A DNA stretch of 42,643 bases from Methanobacteriota archaeon (GCA_012729095.1 JAAYDU010000039.1:1-42643); one strand, 5' to 3'; numbered from the stretch's first letter, positions 33,190 through 42,488 are shown. The notes: a model not told the origin generated them from the sequence alone. Made by a program: numbers and translations.

Positions 33190-33396
33190 AAAGATAACGC
33201 CTTAAAAGTTCCGATTCAGCGAAAGGATTGATGATGGCTCAGGGAAAAATACTGACCGGCGGCATCGCGTTCTCATCTCCTGTGAGCTGGTCCCTGCCCC
33301 GCTCCTTCCGGTCGTTTGCTCGGTGACGCGTTCGAAGGTTCGCACGATGATGCCAATCGATAATGATAAAATAGGCAACAGCCCCTCCCAGGGAAC
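33190..33396. other. Divergent promoter region between NifX-like and larB
   Basis: No gene seen. TATA-like tracts read both ways, CTTAAAAG near 33201 for the minus-strand operon and ATAATGATAAAATAG near 33360-33374 for larB. Confidence 0.4.
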
Positions 33397-34164
33397 ATGA
33401 ACGTGCGTGATGTCTTGGAAGCCTACCGGCAGGGCAGTATGGACCTGCGGAGGGCCGAGCAATTGCTCCGTATGGACTTCCTTGAAAGGGTCGGAGAGCA
33501 TACCCTTTTCGATCACGCCCGTGAGGCGCGAAGGGGCATTCCCGAGGTCGTGTGGGGAGAGAACAAGTCCCCGGCCACGGTGGCCGAGATCGTTTCTACG
33601 GTGCTAAAGGACCGCGATGCCGTTCTGGTGTCCAGGGCGTCGCCAGAGCACGCGGAGGCCTTGAGGTCCGTGGTGGACGGACACGACCTAAGGTACATCG
33701 AGCGTTCCAAGCTCGTGGTTGTGGACCGCCGCAACGATCGCCCCAAGGTGGGAAGGATAGGCATAATGACTGCCGGGTCCTCCGACATAGCGGTTGCGGA
33801 GGAGGCCAAGGCCATGGCCGAGGTGATGGGTTGCGAGGTTATGACGGAGTACGACGTGGGCGTGGCGGCCCTGCACCGCTTCCTCGATCCGCTGGCCAAG
33901 ATGCTCGACGAGGGCGTGGACGCCCTGGTCGTGGTGGCCGGCATGGAAGGGGCCCTGCCAACGGTAGTCTCCGGCCTGGCCGACGTTCCGATCATCGGCG
34001 TGCCCACATCGGTCGGTTACGGTTACGGGGGGAGGGGGGAGGCGGCGCTCATGGGCATGCTGCAGACCTGCTCTCCCGGGCTGGTCGTGGTCAACATAGA
34101 CAACGGCATAGCAGCCGGGGCCACCGCCGCGTTGATAAGCCTGCGCTGCCGGCGGAAGGGGTGA
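33397..34164 (+). CDS. larB: Nickel-pincer cofactor biosynthesis protein LarB
   Basis: 255 residues. The N-terminal helical domain is followed by an AIR-carboxylase-like (PurE-type) domain: GIMTAGSSDIAVAEEAK, VVVAGMEGALPTVVSGL, GVPTSVGYGYGGRGEAAL and NIDNGIAAG. LarB carboxylates and hydrolyses nicotinic acid adenine dinucleotide at the first step. LarE is encoded 3.5 kb upstream. The following GNAT gene begins within 5 bp of its stop. Confidence 0.94.
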   Translation: MNVRDVLEAYRQGSMDLRRAEQLLRMDFLERVGEHTLFDHAREARRGIPEVVWGENKSPATVAEIVSTVLKDRDAVLVSRASPEHAEALRSVVDGHDLRYIERSKLVVVDRRNDRPKVGRIGIMTAGSSDIAVAEEAKAMAEVMGCEVMTEYDVGVAALHRFLDPLAKMLDEGVDALVVVAGMEGALPTVVSGLADVPIIGVPTSVGYGYGGRGEAALMGMLQTCSPGLVVVNIDNGIAAGATAALISLRCRRKG

Positions 34165-34168
34165 TCCA

Positions 34169-35059
34169 CTGCCCGTCATCCGTCAGCTGAGAACGGAGGA
34201 CGTGCCGAACGCCCAGGCCTTGATGGCCGACACCTGGTCCAACCTTCTCAAGAGGCAGACCGGCCTGGACCTCGCCTATCCGGTGCGGAACGCCTCCTGG
34301 TACTTCACAAGGATGAGGCATGAGCCCCTGGGCTGCATCTGCATGGAGGAGGATGGAAGGATGATCGCCACCGGGTTCGCGCTCAGCTGCGGGAACGTGG
34401 GCTGGATAGGGCCGATGGAGGTCAGCCCCAAGCATCAGGGAAGGGGGTGCGGCACAAAGCTGCTGATATCCTTGGAGACCTACCTGGCCAGCCGGGGCTG
34501 CGAGGCGGTCGGGCTGGAGACGATGAAGGACATCGTGCGCAACATGGACTTCTACTCCCATGCCGGGTATCAGGAGGAGCAGGACATGCTCTTCCTGGAG
34601 AAGGACTGGCTGGAGGGTCATGACGCCGGGCGTCCCGAAGCGAGAAAGGCCGACCTGAAGGAGATAAGGAGGCTCGCCTCCACTATCAATCCCGGTTACG
34701 ATCCTTCATCGGAGTTCCTCATGTACGAGGAGATGGGCACCGGGAGGACGCTGATGGGCGAAGGCGCCGCCGCTCTTCTCATCACCGACCCCATACCCGG
34801 TTCCGGCAAGGCGTACATAAGGACCGTCCTGACCGAAGGTTACCCTCGTCTCAACGAGGCCATATCGCTGGTGCAGAGGGCGGAACGGGAGGCCCTGTGG
34901 TCGGGGGCGAGGTCCATATTCACCATCGTTCCCCTGCAGAGCGACCTTCTGAACCATCTGATCCGGGGCGGCTACAAGCCGAAAGGCGCGGACGTGCGGA
35001 TGATGAAGGGCAAGTTCAACCGCAGCCACGAATGCTCGGTCATCTCCTGGTCCGGCTAG
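34169..35059 (+). CDS. GNAT-family protein with likely CTG start
   Basis: About 296 residues. The first annotatable ATG/GTG/TTG is GTG 34202, but the frame upstream reads (L)PVIRQLRTEDV, a classic GNAT first strand and helix. CTG at 34169 follows GGGGTGATCC (34158-34167) at ideal spacing, and no ATG, GTG or TTG exists between the in-frame stop at 34136 and 34202. The acetyl-CoA motif is MEVSPKHQGRGCGTKLL. A second, degenerate GNAT-like half occupies the C-terminus. Stop TAG, shared in a CTAG with the facing gene. Confidence 0.8.
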   Translation: MPVIRQLRTEDVPNAQALMADTWSNLLKRQTGLDLAYPVRNASWYFTRMRHEPLGCICMEEDGRMIATGFALSCGNVGWIGPMEVSPKHQGRGCGTKLLISLETYLASRGCEAVGLETMKDIVRNMDFYSHAGYQEEQDMLFLEKDWLEGHDAGRPEARKADLKEIRRLASTINPGYDPSSEFLMYEEMGTGRTLMGEGAAALLITDPIPGSGKAYIRTVLTEGYPRLNEAISLVQRAEREALWSGARSIFTIVPLQSDLLNHLIRGGYKPKGADVRMMKGKFNRSHECSVISWSG

Positions 35060-35868
35060 AGGCACTTGGGCATTATGATGGCCAGTATAAGGTAGGCCAG
35101 TATCAGCACCCCGGAGGTCAGTATCACGCCCACCACCCACAGCACTCTCACCAGGAAGGGGTCAGTATCCAGGTACTCGGCCATGCCACCGCAAACCCCC
35201 ATCAGTATCCTGTCCCGGTTGGACCGGCACATTCGCTTGTGAGGGACGCTCGCATTGGCGGGCGCCATAGGTGGCGGCGGGACCGGCCCCTGCTGCACAG
35301 GGGGCACGAACCTGCCCGCCTTCATTATCACCCCGATGTATCCCAGCAAGATGATCAGCAGGAATATTATGTAGAGCACGGAGTACACCATCTCCCCCAT
35401 GGCCGAAAGGAAGCTGTCCGATCGGGCCTCTCCGAGCAGATCGAACGTCCTCGACACCAGCCAGAGCACGAAGGTGGCGATGACGGCCGTCACCAGCGGC
35501 GATACGATGGCCGTTTCCTTGGGGTATTTCCTGGAGTAGTAACCGAAATAGAAGGCCAGCAGGAAGACCAGGAAGAACAGGATAAGGGTGTCCCCCAATA
35601 GCTTGGAGAAGCCGTCGGCGAACACGGACTCGCTGGACAGGGCCTCGAATATCTCCATGACCAGAAGCACGAAGATAATGCCCAGGAACGATTTCAGCAA
35701 CGGACCCCCGACCTTGAAGGTCCGATCGAATGGCGTCTGGTTCCACACGGCCGGCGCTCTCTTGACCGGTTCCACAGGCTCGGGAGGCGAGTTCAGAGGT
35801 CCTCCGCATCTCTGGCAGAAAACCGACCCTCCATCGTTCAAGGCTCCGCATTTGGGACAGTACACCAT
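35056..35868 (-). CDS. Zinc-ribbon/PspC-domain membrane protein
   Basis: 270 residues. An N-terminal zinc ribbon (CPKCG...FCQRCGG, residues 4-22), four central transmembrane helices, a Pro-rich linker (QQGPVPPPPMAP) and a C-terminal PspC domain (RDRILMGVCGGMAEYLDTDPFLVRVLWVV). PspC domains respond to envelope stress in bacteria; here the role is unknown. Confidence 0.85.
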   Translation of the reverse strand: MVYCPKCGALNDGGSVFCQRCGGPLNSPPEPVEPVKRAPAVWNQTPFDRTFKVGGPLLKSFLGIIFVLLVMEIFEALSSESVFADGFSKLLGDTLILFFLVFLLAFYFGYYSRKYPKETAIVSPLVTAVIATFVLWLVSRTFDLLGEARSDSFLSAMGEMVYSVLYIIFLLIILLGYIGVIMKAGRFVPPVQQGPVPPPPMAPANASVPHKRMCRSNRDRILMGVCGGMAEYLDTDPFLVRVLWVVGVILTSGVLILAYLILAIIMPKCL

Positions 35869-36104
35869 GTTATCGACCTAACGAACGTTATCCACCCTCT
35901 TTGTTATTTCACTTTGCCAAGTGCGGCCTATCATCACGCCCCTTTCTACCTCGCTCGTCGCTTGCGTCCCTCCGCCTCCTCCGTGCAAGGCGTTCATCAT
36001 TGAACGCCCGAAGGTCAGGCCGACGGGTCCTGGGTGGCTATTCGCTGGTCCCTAGCGTTCGAACGGAAAAACTGAACTATCGCCAACGTCCTTTACGAGG
36101 ACCG
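35869..36104. other. Intergenic region with an 8-bp perfect hairpin
   Basis: No gene supported. A perfect inverted repeat lies at 35989-35996/36001-36008 with a TCAT loop, and a 10-bp palindrome CGTTCGAACG near 36057-36066 is 40 bp before the next gene. Confidence 0.45.
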
Positions 36105-36482
36105 ATGGATGAGAAGGAGCAGGAGGAAAGGGTGCGCAAGGTATTGGACAAGGTCCAAAAGGAGTACGGGTTCATACCCCTGGTATCGGAGATCATGTCC
36201 AAGCGGCCGGACCTGTATCTGCCATACTCAGAACTCTCCTCAATCCTTTTCTTCAAGCCAAAGCACATGGACCAGAGGACCACCGAACTCGCGGCCATCG
36301 CCGCCAGCGCGGCCCTGGGAAGCGACCATTGCCTCAACGTGCACATCCCCCAGGCAATGAAGGTCGGGGTAACGGAAGAGGAGGTCCTGGAGGCCATGCT
36401 CGTCGGCGCTATGATGGGTTTCAACCGCAGCAACTCAATTTCCCTGCGCTGCTTCAAGGCGGCCACGGAGGCCAAGGAATGA
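36105..36482 (+). CDS. AhpD/carboxymuconolactone decarboxylase-like protein
   Basis: 125 residues. The CMD helical core is DQRTTELAAIAASAALGSDHCLNVHI. The redox C-x2-C of AhpD reads S-x2-C here, so peroxidase-type disulfide exchange by the usual pair is unlikely. The ATG at 36105 follows GAGG. The next gene begins 8 bp after its stop. Confidence 0.85.
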   Translation: MDEKEQEERVRKVLDKVQKEYGFIPLVSEIMSKRPDLYLPYSELSSILFFKPKHMDQRTTELAAIAASAALGSDHCLNVHIPQAMKVGVTEEEVLEAMLVGAMMGFNRSNSISLRCFKAATEAKE

Positions 36483-36490
36483 GGTGCGCG

Positions 36491-36922
36491 ATGGGAAGCA
36501 TGGGCAGGGTGCTGGTGGTGCGCCTGGAAACCGGCGACGTGCTTCACGAGTGCGTCGAGCGGGCGGCCAAGGAGAACGGCATTTCCCGGGCGGCGGTGCT
36601 CGCCCTGGGGGGAGCGGACAGGGGAAGCAGGATGGTGGTGGGTCCCAAGGACGGCCGCTCGGAGGATATCGAGCCCATGCTGACCGAGCTTGCAGGCGAA
36701 TCAGAGATGGCCGCCGTCGGGACGCTGTTCCCTGACGAGAGCGGGGCGCCGTCACTGCACATGCACGCCTCCGCTGGCAGGGGAGGCGGCAGCGTCACCG
36801 GCTGCGTGCGCGCCGGAGTCAGGACCTGGTTGATCCAGGAGGTGATCGTCATCGAGATATCTGGCGTGATGTCTAGGAGGGTAAAGGACCCCCGCACCGG
36901 CTTCGACCTGTTGGAGCCCTGA
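36491..36922 (+). CDS. PCC/DUF296-domain protein
   Basis: About 143 residues. The PCC fold features LVVRLETGDVLHE, SRAAVLALGGADRG, HMHASAGRGGGSVTGC with clustered His, and an IVIEISGV end. In bacteria and archaea it is a trimer with a possible metal site. ATG 36491 lies behind GAGGTG; ATG 36479, overlapping the upstream stop, is the alternative. Confidence 0.85.
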   Translation: MGSMGRVLVVRLETGDVLHECVERAAKENGISRAAVLALGGADRGSRMVVGPKDGRSEDIEPMLTELAGESEMAAVGTLFPDESGAPSLHMHASAGRGGGSVTGCVRAGVRTWLIQEVIVIEISGVMSRRVKDPRTGFDLLEP

Positions 36923-37759
36923 TCAGAAGGCGTCAACGCAGCGCATTCCCCTCTCCTGGAACTTGCGGCGCAAGAGCATCTCCAGTCCGCGGTAGTCCTC
37001 GGTCCGGTGAGCCTTCTCCAGGCGCTGGGCGATCTCCCTGCCCCCGTCGCGAGAGGCCATGTCCTCGAACATGCCCGGCCGGGAGCGGAACCTGTCGAGC
37101 ATAGCCCAGGTTATGCCGGTAAGGCTCAGCGCCTCCACGAGCTCGTCGATGTCCCTTTCCGTCAGCAGGGGCAGCAGAGGGCCGATGAGCGCGTAGGCGT
37201 TCAACCCTTCATCGGCCAACTTTCGCAGCGCTTCCAAGCGCCTTCCGGGAAGGGGCGCGCCGGGCTCCAACGAGCGGCTCAGATCGTCGCTTACAGAGGT
37301 GACCGTTATTCCCACCTCGCCCTTCAGCTCCCTGTAGAGGTCAATGTCCCTCAGTATCAGGTCCGATTTTGTCAGGGCGCTCACAGCCAGTCCATGCGGG
37401 ATTATCTCCATGAGACAGCGCCTGGTTATCAGAAGGTGCCTTTCAGCCTCCTGATAGGGGTCGGTGACCGTGCCCAGTCCGATGGTGCCCTTCTTCCCCC
37501 TTATCTGCTTCGCCAATACCTGCGGCAGGTCCGTTCTCGCCAGTACCGTCGTCCATTCTGACCTGGGCTTCCTGGTGACGTAGGGGGCGTAGCAGTACAG
37601 GCAGTCGTGATGGCATCCCACGTAAGGGTTCAGAGCGTAATCGAGGCCGGGGAGGCGCGATGCTGGCAGCGCCACCTTGGTATGTACCTCGCCGATGCGC
37701 GGCGCCTTCGGCGGGGGACCCCCTTCCTCCAGCATCATGAACAGGTCAAGGTTAGACAT
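36923..37759 (-). CDS. Radical SAM protein, SPL (spore photoproduct lyase)-like
   Basis: 278 residues. The radical-SAM cluster motif is C49-x3-C53-x2-C56 (GCHHDCLYCYAPYV). The rest matches the SplB-like group (VTDPYQEAERHLLITRRCLM, AVSALTKSDLILRDIDLY, ITVTSVSDDLSRSLEPGAP). Spore photoproduct lyase repairs a thymine photoproduct; in archaea this group's substrate is unproven. It overlaps nreA by 8 bp. Confidence 0.9.
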   Translation of the reverse strand: MSNLDLFMMLEEGGPPPKAPRIGEVHTKVALPASRLPGLDYALNPYVGCHHDCLYCYAPYVTRKPRSEWTTVLARTDLPQVLAKQIRGKKGTIGLGTVTDPYQEAERHLLITRRCLMEIIPHGLAVSALTKSDLILRDIDLYRELKGEVGITVTSVSDDLSRSLEPGAPLPGRRLEALRKLADEGLNAYALIGPLLPLLTERDIDELVEALSLTGITWAMLDRFRSRPGMFEDMASRDGGREIAQRLEKAHRTEDYRGLEMLLRRKFQERGMRCVDAF

Positions 37760-39032
37760 AGTCGTCGATCCTCCTCTGATGCTTCAGGTCCTTCAGGACC
37801 TCGCTGTGATAGGTCCAGGTACTTATGGGAATGTCCATCCTGGTCTGCACGTACGCCATGGCCTGGTCCAGGGTGTTGAACTTGCGCGGTCTCTGCGTCA
37901 GCGCCATCCTGACGTTCTCCCTCACGTTCCACACCCCGACCGGAAGCAGGTACCCGGGATGCGCCTCGCGGAATATGACGGCGCCGGACTGCCGGCGCTC
38001 CCTCTGAAGCAGCTCGTTCACTGCCAGCCTGGCAGCGTAATAGCATCCGCCTATCTCCGCGTAGTCCTTGCGCCCGTCAAAGAACTCGTGCGATGAGATG
38101 ATCTCCACCTGCCGCCCGGCCGGGTTCCACACGGTGTTCGGGTACCAGGCCTCTATCAGCTCGTACCTCCAGGAGGTGGGGGTCAACATAACGCTCCAGC
38201 GATTGTCCAGCTGGTCCCAGTCGTACACCCGGAACTCGTTGATCAATGGAAAGGTCTTGGTGCTCCGTAGCAGGTCCTTCCCCAAAAGGTCGTCCACGGC
38301 GGTGATGCTCCAGCGGGTGGGCACCAGCCGGCGGTTCTGCTCTATCCCGAAAGCCCCGACGCTGAACGCCTTCTGTATGCGGGATATAAGCACTTCGTTC
38401 TTGTAAAGCCCCTTCACCGCCTCGGCGGCCTTGAGGTCCGTATCGTAGTACGCCTTCTCCACCTTGTGATCGTACTTGGGGTTGGTTATGCTCAGCTTCT
38501 CGAGCTTGGCCGACGGTCCGAAGGGCTGTATGTTATCGTCAAGCACGATGCGCCCTGAAGGTTTCTTGGAGAACCTTGCCTCTACGTCCACCGAGTTCAC
38601 CGAGAGCGCCAGTTCCCTGGTGAAGTCCACTATGCGGCCGCCGTTCTGGAAGTCCTTGACGTCGACCAGATGCTTGCCCCTTACCAGGCGGAAGCGGAAG
38701 TCCACTATCTCGTCCATGGACTTGCCCATCCATTGCTCCGGGGTGTCCATGATGAGGGTGTCCCCAAGGTCAGGGGGTACCAACGGGCCGATGTCCACCT
38801 TCGGGTAACCATAACGCCCGACGAACACTCCGGGGGGCGAGCTTCCGTGCAGGTCCTGCGTGTCTATGAGCCTTTTCGTCTTCGTGTACGAATAGAACTT
38901 GACCATGAGTGGACAGCGGTCCTTTCCGCACAGGTTCTTGGACCCCTTGCAGATATGGCAAAGGCTTGACCTGCCCTTGTTCGAGGTAGTGAACGTCTGG
39001 GGGTCCAACGGCAACGGTGCGAAACCCTGCAT
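37752..39032 (-). CDS. nreA: DNA repair protein NreA
   Basis: About 426 residues from the ATG at 39032, where the family's N-terminus begins; a longer frame to 39206 has no family-like sequence. A zinc-binding motif lies at C25, C28, C35 and C40 (CHICKGSKNLCGKDRC). The C-terminus QRRIDDYV fits a PIP box (Q-x2-I-x2-Y-V) for binding PCNA, as in characterised archaeal NreA. Known archaeal mutants are DNA-damage sensitive. It is translationally coupled to the SPL-like gene. Confidence 0.93.
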   Translation of the reverse strand: MQGFAPLPLDPQTFTTSNKGRSSLCHICKGSKNLCGKDRCPLMVKFYSYTKTKRLIDTQDLHGSSPPGVFVGRYGYPKVDIGPLVPPDLGDTLIMDTPEQWMGKSMDEIVDFRFRLVRGKHLVDVKDFQNGGRIVDFTRELALSVNSVDVEARFSKKPSGRIVLDDNIQPFGPSAKLEKLSITNPKYDHKVEKAYYDTDLKAAEAVKGLYKNEVLISRIQKAFSVGAFGIEQNRRLVPTRWSITAVDDLLGKDLLRSTKTFPLINEFRVYDWDQLDNRWSVMLTPTSWRYELIEAWYPNTVWNPAGRQVEIISSHEFFDGRKDYAEIGGCYYAARLAVNELLQRERRQSGAVIFREAHPGYLLPVGVWNVRENVRMALTQRPRKFNTLDQAMAYVQTRMDIPISTWTYHSEVLKDLKHQRRIDDYV

Positions 39033-39328
39033 CAACGCCCTTTCAACCCTACTCGGCCTATTTGACCGTTTTCCAGGGACACCTGAAAGTGAGCGTCCGA
39101 GCTCTCGACCGGCTCGTATGACCTTGTACCGGGGAGGAACTGTGAGCGCGCCATCGCCCGCGGAACGAGGAAGGGATGTCCGGCAAGGAAGTCCATCGGC
39201 CGGCAAAAAGGGCTAATATTTTATACGGTGTCGGCATTCCCCGTAGTGTCAGCATACTGTTTTAGAAAAAGCTGAACGCGATATCTTTATATAGAAGCGA
39301 TAAAATACCGACCGTAAGGAGGCTCATT
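39033..39328. other. Thermosome upstream region
   Basis: No gene supported. Two TATA-like elements are present, 39213-39226 and the better placed TTTATATA at 39286-39293. A 24-codon frame near 39142 has a Shine-Dalgarno but no conservation argument. Confidence 0.4.
39286..39293 (+). promoter_or_regulatory. TATA box of the thermosome gene
   Basis: TTTATATA preceded by a purine-rich GCGATATC stretch, 36 bp before the ATG at 39329. The mRNA leader would carry AAGGAGG just before the start. Confidence 0.65.
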
Positions 39329-41011
39329 ATGGCTTACGGAATGGGACAAGGTAATCAGCCTATCATAGTTCTTCGTGAAGGTACTGAGAGATCTAAGAAC
39401 AAGGAAGCGCAATTCAACAACATCGCCGCCGCCCGTGCGGTCGCGGACTCTGTCCGGTCGACCCTGGGGCCGAAGGGAATGGACAAGATGCTTGTCGATT
39501 CTATGGGCGATGTCGTCATAACCAACGATGGTGTGACCATATTGAAGGAGATCGACGTCCAGCACCCGGCTGCCAAGATGGTCGTGGAAATAGCCAAGAC
39601 CCAGGACACCGAGTGTGGGGATGGCACCACCTCCTCCGTCATCGTGGCCGGCGAGCTGCTGAAGAAGGCCGAGGCATTGGTCGAGCAGAACATCCACCCG
39701 ACCATCATTGCCAACGGCTACAAGATGGCAGCTGCCGAGGCGATCAAGATACTGGACACCATCGCTGTATCCGTCACCCCTGACGACACAGAGATGCTGA
39801 AGCAGGTGGCCATGACCGCCATGACCGGAAAGAGCGTCGGAGGACAGGGCGAGTTCCTGGCCGAGATCGCCGTAAAGGCGATCAAGTCCGTCGCTGAGAA
39901 GGCCAAGAGCGGCTACAGCGTCGATGTGGGCAACATTAAGATCGAGAAGAGGACCGGCGGCTCCATCGCCGAGACCGAGATCATCGAAGGCGTGGTCATA
40001 GACAAGGAGCGCGTGCACTCCCGCATGGCAACCCAGGTCAAGAAGGCCAAGATCGCCCTGCTGAGCGTGCCCATGGAGGTCAAGAAGACCGAGGTCGACG
40101 CCAAGATACAGATACGCGACCCCTCTCAGATGCAGATGTTCCTCGACGAGGAAGAGGCCGTACTGAAGAAGATGGTCGAACAGGTTGCCGCCACCGGCGC
40201 CAACGTGGTGTTCTGCCAGAAGGGCATAGACGACTTGGTGCAGCACTTCCTAGCCAAGGCAGGCATATTCGCCGCCCGGAGGCTCAAGGAGTCCGACATA
40301 GAGAAGATCGCCAAGGCCACCGGCGGAACCGTCGTAGGCAAGATCGACAACATCTCCAAGGATGACCTGGGCGTCGCTAGTGTCGTCGAGCAGAGGAAGG
40401 TCGGCGATAACGACATGATATTCATCACCGGCTGCAAGAACCCCAAGGCCATCAGCGTCATCGTGCGCGGCGGTACCGAGCACGTTGTCGACGAGGTCGA
40501 GAGGTCGCTGCACGACGCTCTGCGCGTGGTCGGGGTCGCCCTGGAGGACGGCAAGATCGTGCCTGGCGCTGGAGCTCCCGAGATCGAACTGTCCCTGAGA
40601 CTGGCCAACTTCGCGTCCACCGTTGGAGGCCGCGAGCAGCTGGCCATCGAGGCGTTCGCCTCCGCCATGGAGGTCATCCCCTGGGCCCTGGCAGAGAACG
40701 CCGGCCTGGACGCCATCGACATGGTCATACAGCTGAAGTCCGCTCACGAGAAGAAGGGCGCCGCGGCCAAGAACATGGGTATTGACCTGGAGGCTGGAAA
40801 GCCGGTGGACATGTTGAAGGCCAACATCATCGAGCCCCTCCGCGTGAAGACCCAGGCCGTGAAGTCCGCCGCCGAGGTGGCGAACATGATCCTGAGGATC
40901 GACGATGTCATCGCCTCCAAGAAGGCCCCTCCGGCACCCCCGGGAGGAATGGACGGCATGGGTGGCATGGGCGGAATGGGTGGAATGGGCGGCATGCCCG
41001 GCATGATGTAA
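39329..41011 (+). CDS. thsA: Thermosome subunit (group II chaperonin)
   Basis: 560 residues, full length. ATP-site motifs: [32 protein letters not shown] and [15 protein letters not shown]; later [12 protein letters not shown] and [22 protein letters not shown]. The C-terminus is a GGM-repeat tail ([10 protein letters not shown]). It forms a double-ring complex that folds proteins. AAGGAGG precedes the ATG. Subunit type alpha or beta is not decidable. Confidence 0.98.
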   Translation: MAYGMGQGNQPIIVLREGTERSKNKEAQFNNIAAARAVADSVRSTLGPKGMDKMLVDSMGDVVITNDGVTILKEIDVQHPAAKMVVEIAKTQDTECGDGTTSSVIVAGELLKKAEALVEQNIHPTIIANGYKMAAAEAIKILDTIAVSVTPDDTEMLKQVAMTAMTGKSVGGQGEFLAEIAVKAIKSVAEKAKSGYSVDVGNIKIEKRTGGSIAETEIIEGVVIDKERVHSRMATQVKKAKIALLSVPMEVKKTEVDAKIQIRDPSQMQMFLDEEEAVLKKMVEQVAATGANVVFCQKGIDDLVQHFLAKAGIFAARRLKESDIEKIAKATGGTVVGKIDNISKDDLGVASVVEQRKVGDNDMIFITGCKNPKAISVIVRGGTEHVVDEVERSLHDALRVVGVALEDGKIVPGAGAPEIELSLRLANFASTVGGREQLAIEAFASAMEVIPWALAENAGLDAIDMVIQLKSAHEKKGAAAKNMGIDLEAGKPVDMLKANIIEPLRVKTQAVKSAAEVANMILRIDDVIASKKAPPAPPGGMDGMGGMGGMGGMGGMPGMM

Positions 41012-41049
41012 GTGTGCCCACCCAGTTCAAAACTCTTTCAAAACCCATT

Positions 41050-41057
41050 CTTTTTTA
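41050..41057 (+). terminator. Oligo-T terminator of the thermosome gene
   Basis: A TTCTTTTTTA run about 40 nt after the stop, typical of archaeal termination. Confidence 0.55.
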
Positions 41058-41132
41058 CAATTTTGATAATCTAGCGCACAATAATATTTAATAAAGGGCC
41101 GATTAATTAGTAGTCAAACCGATTTGGGAGGG

Positions 41133-42488
41133 ATGAACATTAAGAGATCGTTTGGAACATTGTTATGTGCATTGACCTTCCTGGCGCTGATGGCGTCGCT
41201 TGCAGTTCCCGCCCTGGCAACACCTGCCGAGGCACCGGAATGGAACGAGGGTGACAAGTGGGCGTACGGGATGGAAGCTGACGCTGGAGAGGACCTCCAG
41301 ACAGAGATAAACAACCTCACCAACCAGATAGATGAGGCATTGAACGACAACGGGGTCGTTGAGGCTGACCTTAACGACCTGAGCCTTGATGCAGGCTCGT
41401 CCATCTGGATACTGTTCGAGATAACCGAAGCCAGTGACGAGGAGTACGTCCTGAGCATGGACATGGCCGCGATGCTTACCATCGATGCGTCGATATCCAT
41501 AACCGCAGAGCTGCCTGCCGAGGGAACCTACGAACCCGCCGAGCTCATGAGCGCTGACAGGGAGGAGATCACCGTGTCCGCGAACCTGGGATTTGAGCTG
41601 GCCATCACAGCGAACGCTGATGTCACATTCGACAGGGACACTATGGCCGTGAAGTCCGTGGAGACCGGCTTCAAGCTCACCGGTGCCCTGGACATGTCCG
41701 CGGAGAACCTGCCGATATGGCTCATCGAAATGATGGAAACGACGGACGATGACGATTTCAACATCTCCGAGATGTTCGAGGAAATAGAGGTCGAGTATAC
41801 GGACTACGATGTAAGCGCCGAGCTGAATATCGACATGGCGATGGAAATCGAGTTCGTTCCCGCCCTGAACCTGTGGGACTTCCCTCTAGACCAGGGAGAT
41901 GAATGGAACGTCAGCTCCGAGGCCACGCTGAGCGGGACCCTGACCGGTTACCTGGACGTGACCGGCCTGCCGGAAGAGCTGGAGGACGCCCTTTTCGAGG
42001 AGATATCCGACGAGACCGGCATCGACAGCTTCCCGATATACATCGAGGACCTGGACATCGATGATGGTCCGTTCGATGACGGCGTGCTGGAGGAGACCAC
42101 CGAGGACATAGAGCTCACCCTTCAGTGCAGCTCCGTGTTCATGGTCAACGATCCTTACTGGGATGACATAACCGTCTACGAGATACGGGTGAAGGACACT
42201 CCGCTGAAGTTCTTCTACTCCCCTGATGTCGGGTTCATGTCCTACTTCTCGATGAACATGAACGATGTCGACGACGATATGCCTAACGAGGAGGTTAGGA
42301 TGGAGGCGATGGACCCCGCGGATGTCGAGGACAACATCGGGGAGATCAACGACTTCCAGGGAGAGATCGGAGCAGAGGAGAACGGCATGCTCGGCTTCTT
42401 CACCGACGCGCCCTATCTGGGTGCGATACTGCTGGCCGTGATAGCAATAGTGATCGTTGCCGCTGTGTTCCTCATCCGGAAGAAGTGA
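41133..42488 (+). CDS. Acidic exported protein with C-terminal membrane anchor
   Basis: About 451 residues. A signal peptide (TLLCALTFLALMASLAVPALA) precedes a strongly Asp/Glu-rich, beta-strand-like ectodomain. The C-terminus is one transmembrane helix (YLGAILLAVIAIVIVAAVFLIRKK). No catalytic motif recognised. ATG 41133 is preceded by GGGAGG with almost no spacing; TTG 41124 is an alternative start. TATA-like AATATTTAATAAA lies near 41081-41096. Architecture resembles the anchor end of the surface protein at 147-4484. Confidence 0.8.
   Translation: MNIKRSFGTLLCALTFLALMASLAVPALATPAEAPEWNEGDKWAYGMEADAGEDLQTEINNLTNQIDEALNDNGVVEADLNDLSLDAGSSIWILFEITEASDEEYVLSMDMAAMLTIDASISITAELPAEGTYEPAELMSADREEITVSANLGFELAITANADVTFDRDTMAVKSVETGFKLTGALDMSAENLPIWLIEMMETTDDDDFNISEMFEEIEVEYTDYDVSAELNIDMAMEIEFVPALNLWDFPLDQGDEWNVSSEATLSGTLTGYLDVTGLPEELEDALFEEISDETGIDSFPIYIEDLDIDDGPFDDGVLEETTEDIELTLQCSSVFMVNDPYWDDITVYEIRVKDTPLKFFYSPDVGFMSYFSMNMNDVDDDMPNEEVRMEAMDPADVEDNIGEINDFQGEIGAEENGMLGFFTDAPYLGAILLAVIAIVIVAAVFLIRKK

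Noticed and set aside
35901-36104. N-terminal extension of the AhpD-like gene
   Set aside because: The stretch is Arg/Ser/Leu-rich with no family match; GAGG before ATG 36105 supports the short protein.
39142-39216. 24-codon ORF upstream of the thermosome with a Shine-Dalgarno
   Set aside because: It is too short to support and overlaps the nreA upstream region; no conserved feature was seen.
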